A stretch of 64,000 nucleotides of DNA from positions 62,001 to 126,000 of the forward strand of contig NZ_NKRG01000004.1 in the NCBI RefSeq assembly GCF_003351105.1, in the 5' to 3' direction. A program made the position numbers and the translations under genes. Below the pieces are notes generated by a model. That model saw only the letters and a program-made list of their open reading frames with translations. It did not search any database and was not told where the DNA came from. The stretch's first letter is position 1; every line of letters begins with the position of its first letter. This DNA comes from Thermosipho africanus Ob7. Lineage in GTDB: Bacteria; Thermotogota; Thermotogae; Thermotogales; Fervidobacteriaceae. Of this stretch, positions 17,612 through 26,294 are shown in pieces.

Positions 17612-18808
17612 ATGCAGATTGAAAATGTCAGGCTAGTATTTTTAACTGTTTTAGTTTTATTTTTAAATTTTTTTAGAATAAATGGTTTTACAATTTTCCT
17701 AGATGCTTTTGTTATCATTCAATGGATTAATTATTCAAGGATTGTAAATATATTTAAGGATGTTGATATTGATGTGAAATTGGATAAAGATAGAGTTTTT
17801 ATAGACGAAGATTTTAATTTAATTATATCTCTTTGTGGAGGGAAAATACTACTGTATTTGTCTGTTCCAGAGCTTGGAGAGGGGAAAGTGTATTTAAAAG
17901 ATGTTGTTGTCTTAAAACATAGTTTTGCAAAGAGAGGAAAATTTAATATTGAGAAATTTTTCCTAAAGTATGATGCTGCCTTTTTTAATATAATAAAGAA
18001 AGTTGAGAAGAAAGATATACAGGTAAAGGTTTTTCCTAATTATGAGGAAGTTTATTTTAGAAAAGAAAAATTACTTGATTTAGTTCCAAATGTTGTTTCG
18101 AAAATAAGACTTTTAGAAGATCCAACAAGTATTATAGGAGTAAGAAAGTATGAAAAAGATCCTATAAAGATGATAAATTGGAAGATTTCTGCAAAACTTG
18201 GAGATATTTATGTAAAACAAACAGAATATACTTCTCAGGGTAGATTATTTCTGGGGTTATTTTTAAACCTACACTCGCAGATCTTTTCTAAGACTGCATG
18301 GAGACCGATATTAAACAAATATGTAGAAGATGCAATACTTGCAGCAAATAGCATTGTAAAAGAAGTTTCCGCTAGAAATATTCCTGTTAAGTTGATAGCT
18401 GATACGTCTGAAGGAATAAAAAAGGAATTTTCAAGCGATTGGATAGACTATTATGAAGTTTTATCCACTTCATATGGTTCTTTAGAAGGCTTTAGTTTTG
18501 AAGTTTATAACGAAATAGAGAGGGAAATAATTTTTAATGACACTCTTCTTATTATTACAATGTTTCTTAGTGAGAAAGATCTGGAGAAAATTATGCGTAT
18601 TAGAGAAAGGGTTTCTAGAATAATAATACTTGTTATGCCTTATGGTTTTAGAAGGTATAATACCAAAAAATTTAAGAGTTATTTAGACATTCCGCAAGAT
18701 ATCGAGGCAATAAAGAAAAACTGTGCGATTTTGAGGGAAAATGATATTCATGTGATCGTATATTTGGAAAATATGTTACTTCAGGAGGGAATAGAACTTG
18801 TTAATTGA
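17612..18808 (+). CDS. DUF58 domain protein
   Basis: This 398-residue protein has two N-terminal hydrophobic stretches (about residues 6-40) that anchor it. A beta-rich middle and the DUF58 core follow; the signature DPIKMINWKISAKLGDIYVKQ (split around residues 188-208) precedes a vWA-like fold. DUF58 proteins are the usual partners of MoxR ATPases and probably work at the membrane in envelope complexes; their biochemistry is unsettled. The ATG follows the moxR TAA directly, and the 3' end overlaps the next gene by 11 bases. Confidence 0.85.
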   Translation: MQIENVRLVFLTVLVLFLNFFRINGFTIFLDAFVIIQWINYSRIVNIFKDVDIDVKLDKDRVFIDEDFNLIISLCGGKILLYLSVPELGEGKVYLKDVVVLKHSFAKRGKFNIEKFFLKYDAAFFNIIKKVEKKDIQVKVFPNYEEVYFRKEKLLDLVPNVVSKIRLLEDPTSIIGVRKYEKDPIKMINWKISAKLGDIYVKQTEYTSQGRLFLGLFLNLHSQIFSKTAWRPILNKYVEDAILAANSIVKEVSARNIPVKLIADTSEGIKKEFSSDWIDYYEVLSTSYGSLEGFSFEVYNEIEREIIFNDTLLIITMFLSEKDLEKIMRIRERVSRIIILVMPYGFRRYNTKKFKSYLDIPQDIEAIKKNCAILRENDIHVIVYLENMLLQEGIELVN

Positions 18809-20042
18809 TACATTGACAGTTTTTTTAGTTTCTTTTTCATTTTGGAAGATTAACATACTTTTTGTAATACTATTTACGCTACTTTTTTTATCTTTTTATA
18901 GATTTAAATGGTTGTATTTTTTAGTGATTATTTTGAGTATTATTTGGTTTAAAAATCCTTTCCCTGCCTTTTTGATTTATTTATATGAAAAAGTGAAAGC
19001 AAAAGAATATTTTTTGATTGCGTTTTTATCAGTTGCAGCTTTTTTTTATAGTATAAAAGTTGCATTAATTTCTTCGTTAATTGTCTTTCTTTATATTTTT
19101 AGAAAAAGATCATATATTTTACTTTTTTTAATTCCGCTCATTTTTATACCAAGCATTTTTTCACCTATAAAAAGTGTTGGAACAGTAGAATATGAGGTTA
19201 CCCAAAATTTGCAAGTAGATATGACGCAATCGTCTAAAGTCCAGGAAAATTCAACTGAGCCAGTCAAAAAAGAGGAAGTTAAAAAACAGGTTATTACTGA
19301 TGTGACAGTTTCTGAGGATTCTAACCTTGAAAAGAGCAAAATTTTTGGTTTGTTTTTTGTTTCCTTGGCTGGTCTAATAATTTTGTATATATTTTTGAGG
19401 TTGAAAAAGGATTTTTCTTTTAAAATTTTAGCTATTGGATTTTTAACATTTTTATACGCCTTTTTAATATACTTTGTTTTAGTTCCGTACATAGCAAAAG
19501 CTAACAATAGTAATTTATTATCTTTTGGTACTTCAAATGTTGCGGTAGAAGAGCTTAAGACTGGCGAGTTTGAAAAAAACATGCAAGCAACTAAGACTGA
19601 AATTACTATTGAAGAAAAGCCGTTGATTAAACCAATTTATATTTTAAGATTTATTAACATAATATCGGTAATTGTATTTGCAATTTCACTGTACATTCTC
19701 TTTATGTTTTTAACTGCTCCCAAAAAACAAGTAGAAGTCATAAAGGGGAAAGAAAATATTTGGAAGTCAGAAGATACTTTTGAGGATTTAATAGATATAG
19801 AGGATGGTAGAGACTTTATAAGGCGAGCTTATTTGTACTTAAGAGCAAAAATCTTTAAAGAATTTTTCTATTTGACTCCATATGAATTAATGAATGTCAT
19901 AAATGACAAAAATTTGGAATATTTTACGGAAATTTTTGTAAAAAGCCAATATAAACTTGAAGATGTAACTTTTAATTTAGAAGTTGCAAAGCAGAAACTT
20001 AAGGAATTAATTGAAAAATACACACCCCCCTCTCAAGTTTAG
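18798..20042 (+). CDS. Membrane protein of the MoxR-DUF58 operon, DUF4129-like C-terminus
   Basis: This 414-residue protein has five to six N-terminal transmembrane segments (residues about 1-125) and an extracytoplasmic acidic/Lys-rich loop (about 130-180). A second cluster of three segments follows (about 188-310), with a cytoplasmic C-terminal helical domain after it. The C-terminal part (RDFIRRAYLYLRAKI, then LTPYELMNVI) resembles the DUF4129 tail that follows transglutaminase-like proteins in such operons. No transglutaminase Cys-His-Asp core is visible. The start is TTG 18798, with AGGAGGG upstream inside the DUF58 gene. Function unknown beyond operon context. Confidence 0.75.
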   Translation: MLIDTLTVFLVSFSFWKINILFVILFTLLFLSFYRFKWLYFLVIILSIIWFKNPFPAFLIYLYEKVKAKEYFLIAFLSVAAFFYSIKVALISSLIVFLYIFRKRSYILLFLIPLIFIPSIFSPIKSVGTVEYEVTQNLQVDMTQSSKVQENSTEPVKKEEVKKQVITDVTVSEDSNLEKSKIFGLFFVSLAGLIILYIFLRLKKDFSFKILAIGFLTFLYAFLIYFVLVPYIAKANNSNLLSFGTSNVAVEELKTGEFEKNMQATKTEITIEEKPLIKPIYILRFINIISVIVFAISLYILFMFLTAPKKQVEVIKGKENIWKSEDTFEDLIDIEDGRDFIRRAYLYLRAKIFKEFFYLTPYELMNVINDKNLEYFTEIFVKSQYKLEDVTFNLEVAKQKLKELIEKYTPPSQV

Positions 20043-20056
20043 AGGGGGCTGTGTGT
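20020..20056. terminator. Bidirectional terminator between the MoxR unit and pepF
   Basis: An imperfect long stem, ACAC..CCCCCTCT / AGAGGGGG..GTGT, around a 7-base loop lies exactly between two convergent genes. It overlaps the stop of the first and ends three bases before the stop of the second. T-rich flanks occur on both sides. Confidence 0.8.
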
Positions 20057-20058
20057 TA

Positions 20059-21798
20059 TTATATTATTTCATTGAGCATGTTATTTAGAAATTCAAATGC
20101 ACCTTGCCAGAATTCTTCTTTTGTTATGTCAATTCCAATCTTGTTAAGTAGCCTTTCTGGGCTGTCTTTTCCACCTGATTCAAGTAGTTCAATATACTTT
20201 GGAACAAATTTTTTACCCATTTCAAGGTATTTCTGATAAAGTCCTATTACAAGGCAATTGGCATAGTTGTATGCGTATACATAAAATGGCGTGTGGAAAA
20301 TGTGTGGAATAGAAGACCATTCATATGTATATTCTTCGGGTATTTTTACACTATCTGCAAACATTATTTTTAATTCATTTTCATATAGTTTTGAGAGTTC
20401 CTCAAAACTTGCCATTCCATTTTTTTCTATAAGTTCATGAGCTTGTATTTCAAATCTTGCAAACATGTTTTGTCTGAACATTGTAGCAAATGTATCTTCA
20501 AGTGTGGAAGCAATAAAGTATTTCTTTTCTTTTCCCTCAAGTTCATTTTTTATCTTATCAAAAACTAGAAATTCACCAAAAACGGATGCAAGTTCTGCCA
20601 TAGTAAGAGGTGTATGGTAATTTATGAAACTTTGTTTTTGGGATAAAGTCCCATGGAGTCCATGTCCTAACTCGTGAGCCAATGTCATAACATCGTTAAT
20701 ATTACCATTGAAGTTTAAAAGAACAAAAGGTTTGATTTGAGTCGTATAATATGAACAAAATGCTCCACCAACTTTTCCAGGAACAATTTCAGAGTGGATT
20801 CTATTTTCTTTAAAGAAACTTTCAACTATTTTTCCTGCCTTTTCATCAAAACTATAATATGCGTCTAAAACAATTTCTTTTGCTTCATCGAATGTATACT
20901 TTTTTTCTGAGCTGCTGAATGGTGCATAAATGTCAGCAAGTGTTAGTTCTTCATTCATTTCTTGAGCTTTCCATTTGTAGTATTTGTGGACTATGTTTGT
21001 GTTTTCTGTGGTTATCTCAATTAGTTTTTCAACACTTTCGTCTGATACAGCATTTTCTAAGTTTCTCATAGAAATTGGTTTTGGATAATTTCTTAATCTT
21101 GCTTCTGTGTCATAGTCTTTTACTACTATGTTGTAAGTTTCACCTATGGTGATTTCATCGGCTTTGTACCTTTCAAAGAAGAGTTTCATAGCTTTTTTTC
21201 TTAAATTTCCATCTGGGGATCTTCTTAAAGCTCTTACTTGACTTCCAGATAACTCTTTTTCTTCACCATCAATTTCAATTTTGAATCTATAAGATGAAGT
21301 CAATTTTTCATATAAATTTGAAAGGGCATCTCTTCTTGAAATGCTTGTGGCAGCGAGAATTCTTTCTGCATCTTTAGACAAAATATGTTTTTTCTCAAGT
21401 TTAATTTTTTCTATAGCGTATGAGTACTCAGGAATTTCTTTTGAGAGTGCATCTAGCTTTTCTTCCGAAAGTTGTGCAAAAGCAGATTGTAGTGGAGAAA
21501 GTATTTCAGAAATTTTTGAGCCATATTGTTCGGAAATTCCATATAGTTGTTGTGCAACTTTATCTGTTGTATTTTCAGAAAATAGAAGACTTGAATATTG
21601 TATAGGTTTTAAACCATCTTCCATTAATTGTTCAAATTCTTTGAAATAATTTCTTACCTGTTCAGCTGAAATATTTTCATTGATTAATTTTTCATATTTT
21701 TCAACGAAGTTTGTTGCTCTTTTAAAAATATCTTCTAGATCTTTTTTTATTTTTTCAATATCTGGTGTTTCGTAAAAAACTGTTAAATCCCACTTCAT
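20059..21798 (-). CDS. pepF: Oligoendopeptidase F (M3 family zinc peptidase)
   Basis: This 579-residue cytosolic metallopeptidase degrades short peptides. The zinc motif HEXXH is at LAHELGHGLHG, with the downstream Glu in LASVFGEFLVFD. The N-terminal M3 helical domain and the C-terminal YVYAYNYANCLV segment are typical. I chose ATG 21798 because AAGGAGGAA precedes it; longer starts would add an unrelated 18-residue N-terminus. It is a monocistronic gene on the minus strand with its own -35/-10, and it shares a terminator with the convergent MoxR unit. Confidence 0.95.
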   Translation of the reverse strand: MKWDLTVFYETPDIEKIKKDLEDIFKRATNFVEKYEKLINENISAEQVRNYFKEFEQLMEDGLKPIQYSSLLFSENTTDKVAQQLYGISEQYGSKISEILSPLQSAFAQLSEEKLDALSKEIPEYSYAIEKIKLEKKHILSKDAERILAATSISRRDALSNLYEKLTSSYRFKIEIDGEEKELSGSQVRALRRSPDGNLRKKAMKLFFERYKADEITIGETYNIVVKDYDTEARLRNYPKPISMRNLENAVSDESVEKLIEITTENTNIVHKYYKWKAQEMNEELTLADIYAPFSSSEKKYTFDEAKEIVLDAYYSFDEKAGKIVESFFKENRIHSEIVPGKVGGAFCSYYTTQIKPFVLLNFNGNINDVMTLAHELGHGLHGTLSQKQSFINYHTPLTMAELASVFGEFLVFDKIKNELEGKEKKYFIASTLEDTFATMFRQNMFARFEIQAHELIEKNGMASFEELSKLYENELKIMFADSVKIPEEYTYEWSSIPHIFHTPFYVYAYNYANCLVIGLYQKYLEMGKKFVPKYIELLESGGKDSPERLLNKIGIDITKEEFWQGAFEFLNNMLNEII

Positions 21799-21835
21799 GT
21801 TAAATTCCTCCTTTGTAGATAATCTTGTTACTTTT

Positions 21836-21865
21836 ATTCTAACATGTTTCAAAAAAAATCGTCAA
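21836..21865 (-). promoter_or_regulatory. Promoter of pepF
   Basis: On the minus strand TTGACG (21860-21865), an 18-base spacer containing eight T, then TAGAAT (21836-21841). It lies about 38 bases upstream of the start codon. Divergent to the gene at 21900. Confidence 0.8.
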
Positions 21866-21899
21866 ATTTTCAATAAAAAATGTTAAAATATTATAGTAA

Positions 21900-23555
21900 A
21901 TGGTTGTGGGGGGGATTGCTATTAAGAACAAGAAGATTTTATCAATTGTCTCAATTATAGCTGCAGTAGTGTTTTTAATTTTGTCTAAGCGATTTGTCTT
22001 TACTACAATCTGGTTTTACGATATAACTTTTTTACTGCTGCTTTATTTTACTAGTTTGATTGATTTGAAACTTAATAGGGCAAGTTTCATGTTTGAGATG
22101 CTGGTTATAATTCCTTCTCTACTTTTTATTTCTCCAGAAACAATTGCATTATTAACTCCTATTTTTTACTTGATTTTTCAAAAAGAGCATCGTTTAACAA
22201 GGTTATCAATGCGATTGTTAATGTATTCTTTCGGGACCTATTTATTTTACAGTGTACCGCACGATTATTTAAGAATTCCTTTTTTTGCCTTGGGAGTAAT
22301 AATAACTAATTTTATGTACTTGTTTTTTTACTTTTTCAAAGATATTAAATTATACTTAACTGCAATATTTAATAGTTATGTTATGATATCTCTTGGAGCA
22401 TTATTAGTAGCTAATGTTTATTTATATTCTGAAATAAAAATGTCTAACTTAATATTGTTTTTTTTGGCATATTCTTTATATCTAATTTTTGTTATACTGT
22501 ATGCAGATAGTTTTAATATGAGTATTCTTGAAAAGATTGAAAGGGAAAAATTAAAAAAAGAAAATGATAATTTTTTGTTGTTGCTAGATCTTGCTTTTAA
22601 AGAAAAATCTTTGAATTTTGATGGGCAGTTAAATAAAATTTTGGAAGTTATTTGTGAGATATCGGGTTTTGAGACAGCTTTGCTTAGTATTATGGATTAT
22701 GAAAAGAATAGAGTAATAAGAGTAGCTGGCTATGGGCTTGAGGAAGAGGTATTTAACAATCTTAAAAATCAGCAGGTAAGTATTGAAAATGTTCTTCCTT
22801 TGTTTTCTAAAAGATTTGAAGTTGAAGGGGTTTATTTTATTCCGGAGGGTTCAATTTCTTTAGATGAAGAAGGTGTATATGTTTTTGACGATTATTACAC
22901 AGATTTTAATTATGAAATTTCTTGGAATCCAAAAGATTTATTACTTGTTCCTCTAATTGATGAAAATTCAAGGATAGTTGGATACATTAGTTTTGATAAA
23001 CCAATATCTGGTAGAAGGCCTGTTTCTAACGAATTAAAATTATTAAAGTTTTTGTCATGGTTTGTAGTTCAATTTTTAAGAAAAACTCCATATGCAAAAT
23101 ATCTAATTTCAAAAAGTGAAGTAAATATGACTACATATCCTGAATTTGTAAGGCTTTGTGATAGTATAATAAGCGAAAATGATGAGGCATCAGTTGCATT
23201 TTTAGATATCGATGATTTTGATAAGATTAATATTAAAAAAGGTCCAGAATTTGCAGAACATGTATCAAATTTTATAACTGAGTATTTTAAAGATATTAAA
23301 AATGTTTATTTCTACAAATTGAATGGTGAAAATTTTGTGTTTTTCATGCCTAGTACGAATAAACTAAGAGCATTAACAGTCTTTGGAAAATTTGGAGAAT
23401 CATTAAAGGATAAGTTTGAGGATGTTTCAACCAGTATAGGAGTAGCGTATAAAGACCCAGGGCAAAATAAATCTTTTTTTGAACTTCTCAGAGAAGCAAA
23501 AGAAGCTTTATTGGTTGCAAAAAAATCTGGTGGTGGGAGGACTATGATTAAATGA
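21900..23555 (+). CDS. Membrane protein with GAF domain and degenerate GGDEF domain
   Basis: This 551-residue protein has about seven N-terminal transmembrane helices (residues 10-200) and a short coiled coil (about 203-225). A GAF-like domain (about 235-395) and a C-terminal GGDEF fold (about 410-551) follow. The fold's first metal motif is kept (VAFLDIDDFDKIN), but the catalytic GGDEF loop reads NGENF, so cyclic-di-GMP synthesis is unlikely. It may bind nucleotide or act as a sensor scaffold. The start is uncertain: ATG 21900 has no ribosome site; only a poly-G stretch lies just inside. It leads a unit running to fliQ and overlaps truA (ATGA). Confidence 0.8.
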   Translation: MVVGGIAIKNKKILSIVSIIAAVVFLILSKRFVFTTIWFYDITFLLLLYFTSLIDLKLNRASFMFEMLVIIPSLLFISPETIALLTPIFYLIFQKEHRLTRLSMRLLMYSFGTYLFYSVPHDYLRIPFFALGVIITNFMYLFFYFFKDIKLYLTAIFNSYVMISLGALLVANVYLYSEIKMSNLILFFLAYSLYLIFVILYADSFNMSILEKIEREKLKKENDNFLLLLDLAFKEKSLNFDGQLNKILEVICEISGFETALLSIMDYEKNRVIRVAGYGLEEEVFNNLKNQQVSIENVLPLFSKRFEVEGVYFIPEGSISLDEEGVYVFDDYYTDFNYEISWNPKDLLLVPLIDENSRIVGYISFDKPISGRRPVSNELKLLKFLSWFVVQFLRKTPYAKYLISKSEVNMTTYPEFVRLCDSIISENDEASVAFLDIDDFDKINIKKGPEFAEHVSNFITEYFKDIKNVYFYKLNGENFVFFMPSTNKLRALTVFGKFGESLKDKFEDVSTSIGVAYKDPGQNKSFFELLREAKEALLVAKKSGGGRTMIK

Positions 23556-24286
23556 AACGATTTGCTATTGAATTTGCATACGATGGCACAAAGTTTTTTG
23601 GGTATCAAGGGCAACCTAATGTAAGGACAGTTCAGGGCGATTTGGAAGATGCTTTGGAAAGAATTTTTAAAGAGAGAATATATACTCAAGCTGCTGGAAG
23701 AACAGATGCGGGTGTTCATGCAAATGGTCAGGTTGCAGCTTTTAATTGTCCAATTGAAAGATTAACCGAAACAGATATAAAAAATGCCTTGAATGCGAAT
23801 TTGCCTGATGATATTTATGTAAAAAAGGCTTGGGTAGTAGACAAGAGTTTTAATCCAAGATTTGCGGCGACTAAGAGAATTTATCATTATTTCATTAGCA
23901 CTAATGAAAAGGATGTTTTCATGAGAAATTATGTTTGGAATTTTAGATATGATTTAGATATTGAAGCAATGAGAAAGGCTGCAAGTTTTTTAGAAGGCGA
24001 GCATGATTTTTCTTCATTTAAAAAAGGCAAAGATGAAAAAAATCCGGTTAGAACAATTTACAGAATAAGGATTTTGACTTTGAAAAAAGGTTTAATACTA
24101 ATTAGAGTAGAAGGTAGATCTTTTTTAAGAAGTATGGTAAGAAATATAGTCGGAAGTCTTGTTAGGGTGGGATTAGGTCAATGGAAACCAGAAAAAATTT
24201 TGGAAGTCTTAGAGAAACGCTCAAGGCAAGAAGCGGCTGGTACCGCGCCACCACATGGATTGTACTTATACAAAGTCTTATTTTAA
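23552..24286 (+). CDS. truA: tRNA pseudouridine synthase A
   Basis: This 244-residue enzyme converts uridines 38-40 of the tRNA anticodon stem to pseudouridine. The catalytic aspartate is Asp52 in AGRTDAGVHA. The second signature (RSFLRSMVRNIVGSLV) and the C-terminal AAGTAPPHGLYL are intact. The ATG overlaps the stop of the preceding membrane protein gene. The next gene either starts at its stop codon (TAATG) or overlaps its end more deeply. Confidence 0.97.
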   Translation: MKRFAIEFAYDGTKFFGYQGQPNVRTVQGDLEDALERIFKERIYTQAAGRTDAGVHANGQVAAFNCPIERLTETDIKNALNANLPDDIYVKKAWVVDKSFNPRFAATKRIYHYFISTNEKDVFMRNYVWNFRYDLDIEAMRKAASFLEGEHDFSSFKKGKDEKNPVRTIYRIRILTLKKGLILIRVEGRSFLRSMVRNIVGSLVRVGLGQWKPEKILEVLEKRSRQEAAGTAPPHGLYLYKVLF

Positions 24287-25515
24287 TGGGGTTAACTATT
24301 GAGGCAAGTGGTGTTATCTTTTTCATGGGAGATAAAGTTACAAAAGAGGCAAGCGAAATTATTTCATCATGGATGAAACAACCTGTTTTAACATTATTAT
24401 ATGAAGGTCCAAAAGAATACAAGCTTGAATTAGAAGAGTATTTTCATAGAAAAGGATATCTTTTAGGAGATGGTGAAAAAGTTTATATTTTAATATCAAA
24501 GGGTGAAAAAATTGCTTGGAGAGTAATTTACAAGGATGTGGATATTGATAATTTTAAAAGTCCTTCTTTAGATTTGACTTTACTGTATCAAACTTTGGAA
24601 AATTTATTTGAAGACAAAACTTTACCAGATAAATCTATTGCTTTTGATCCAATTACAAATCAGAGTTATATAGTTGAAAATCAAATATATCCGTTTATTA
24701 TAAAGCATAAAAAAGGAAGTTATAAAGTAGAGATTGAAGGGAAAGTTTATACTTTTTCAGAAGGGTTCCATACAGTTGAAGGACAAGAGCTTTACGTTGG
24801 AAAGGATCTAAAAATTGAAAAGAAAGATAATTTACTTGTAGGAGTTTTTGGAGTATTTGGAGATTATTATTATGATGGAAAACAAGTTATCGGTAAATCG
24901 TTTAATATAGATTTTCCAGAGATTCCCTTGTATGTTGATAAAGGTATAGTTATTTCGAGAAACTTTTGGTACGAAAATGGTATTTTACAACAAAATAAGA
25001 TTCCAGTATTAGATGTTTTTAATGGTTTTGTTTTGTATTCTGATGGAAGCATAAGTGATATACATAAGCTTTGGCGATATGAATTTGATAGTGTACCTTT
25101 TGATTGGTATTATAAAGACGGGATTGTTTCTTTTGCTTTTTTAAATGGAAATGTTGTACTGTTTGATCTAACAAAAAGGAGAAAGTTATTTGAAGGGAAA
25201 TATAAAAAGGTTCTTGGAGTAGGATTTTTGAAAGATGCTTTGTACATAAGAACAATGGATAAAATTGTGAAACTTGATACAAGAACTGGACGCATACTTG
25301 AAAGTTATAATGAAAATAGGGACTTTATTCTGATAAATGACAGTATAAAGTTTGTAGATGGAATAGTTCTAAGGCCACGGTATAAAAATGTTTGGTTTGA
25401 TGGAATAGATTATTATTTTGAAGATTTAAAAATTAATGGATTTAAAGAGGTAATCGCTGGGAATAACTATTACTATATAATATTAGAAAACGGGACATGG
25501 AGGATAAAAAAATGA
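24286..25515 (+). CDS. Hypothetical protein with beta-propeller-like repeats (409 aa)
   Basis: No family recognised. The C-terminal 250 residues consist of short strand repeats with hydrophobic-Asp/Asn-Gly turns, for example VVLFDLTKRRKLFEGK and IVKLDTRTGRILES, which resemble PQQ/WD-type propeller blades. The start is ambiguous. ATG 24286 overlaps the truA stop (TAATG) but has no ribosome site. The frame is open back to ATG 24181 inside truA, which would add a basic stretch and a hydrophobic segment (TTWIVLIQSLILMG), making it a membrane-anchored protein. It overlaps tlyA by four bases. Confidence 0.7.
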   Translation: MGLTIEASGVIFFMGDKVTKEASEIISSWMKQPVLTLLYEGPKEYKLELEEYFHRKGYLLGDGEKVYILISKGEKIAWRVIYKDVDIDNFKSPSLDLTLLYQTLENLFEDKTLPDKSIAFDPITNQSYIVENQIYPFIIKHKKGSYKVEIEGKVYTFSEGFHTVEGQELYVGKDLKIEKKDNLLVGVFGVFGDYYYDGKQVIGKSFNIDFPEIPLYVDKGIVISRNFWYENGILQQNKIPVLDVFNGFVLYSDGSISDIHKLWRYEFDSVPFDWYYKDGIVSFAFLNGNVVLFDLTKRRKLFEGKYKKVLGVGFLKDALYIRTMDKIVKLDTRTGRILESYNENRDFILINDSIKFVDGIVLRPRYKNVWFDGIDYYFEDLKINGFKEVIAGNNYYYIILENGTWRIKK

Positions 25516-26294
25516 AGAAAGAACGTTTGGACGTTTTACTCGTTGAAAGAGGATTGATAGAATCAAGAGAAAAAGCCAAGAGAATTATAATGAGTGGTAA
25601 TGTTTTTGTTAATGAACAATTGGTAGATAAACCGGGAAAGCTTGTTGATGTTGAGTCAAAAATAAGGATAAAAGAAACTGAAAAGTACGTTAGTAGGGGT
25701 GGCTATAAAATAGAAGGGGCATGGGAATCGTTTAAATTTAAAATTGAAGAAAGAGTAGCTTGTGACATAGGTGCATCCACGGGAGGGTTTACAGATTTTT
25801 TATTACAACATGGAGCTAAAAAGGTGTATTGCGTTGATGTTGGATATAATCAACTTCATTGGAAATTAAGAAGTGATGATAGAGTTGTCGTTATGGAAAA
25901 GACTAATGCAAGAAATTTAAAACTACCTGAAAAGGTAGATTTGGCGGTTTGTGATGTTTCATTTATTTCTTTGAAAAAAATTTTTCCAACGATAAAGGAA
26001 ATATTAAAAGAGGATGGTGAAGCAGTAGTTCTTGTAAAGCCTCAATTTGAAGCGGGTAAAGAAAAAGTTGGAAAAGGTGGAATTGTTAGGGACAAAAGTG
26101 TACACAAAGAGGTTTTATATGATATTATTGATAGTGCAAAAGAAGTTGGTTTATCACCAATAAATATTGATTTTTCAAAAATAACAGGTACCGATGGTAA
26201 TATAGAGTATTTTTTGCATTTGTTAAATATAAAGAAAGAAGTGACTCTGAAAATAGATGAAGTAATTGATAGAGCATGGGAGGAGTTGAAATGA
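25512..26294 (+). CDS. TlyA family rRNA 2'-O-methyltransferase (S4 + FtsJ-like)
   Basis: This 260-residue protein has an N-terminal S4 RNA-binding domain (residues 3-60, LDVLLVERGLIESREKAKR) and an FtsJ-type methyltransferase domain with the SAM loop CDIGASTGGFTDFLLQ near residue 84. Members methylate ribose positions in 16S and 23S rRNA; some are labelled hemolysin A. I chose ATG 25512, which has ATGGAGGAT in front and overlaps the previous stop (ATGA). Its own stop overlaps the following exported-protein gene in the same way. Confidence 0.9.
   Translation: MKKERLDVLLVERGLIESREKAKRIIMSGNVFVNEQLVDKPGKLVDVESKIRIKETEKYVSRGGYKIEGAWESFKFKIEERVACDIGASTGGFTDFLLQHGAKKVYCVDVGYNQLHWKLRSDDRVVVMEKTNARNLKLPEKVDLAVCDVSFISLKKIFPTIKEILKEDGEAVVLVKPQFEAGKEKVGKGGIVRDKSVHKEVLYDIIDSAKEVGLSPINIDFSKITGTDGNIEYFLHLLNIKKEVTLKIDEVIDRAWEELK

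Noticed and set aside
21900-21923. The seven-G stretch at the start of the GGDEF-like gene as a Shine-Dalgarno for an ATT start
   Set aside because: Poly-G is not a good match to GGAGG and the N-terminus is not conserved enough to decide. The start is left as uncertain rather than moved.
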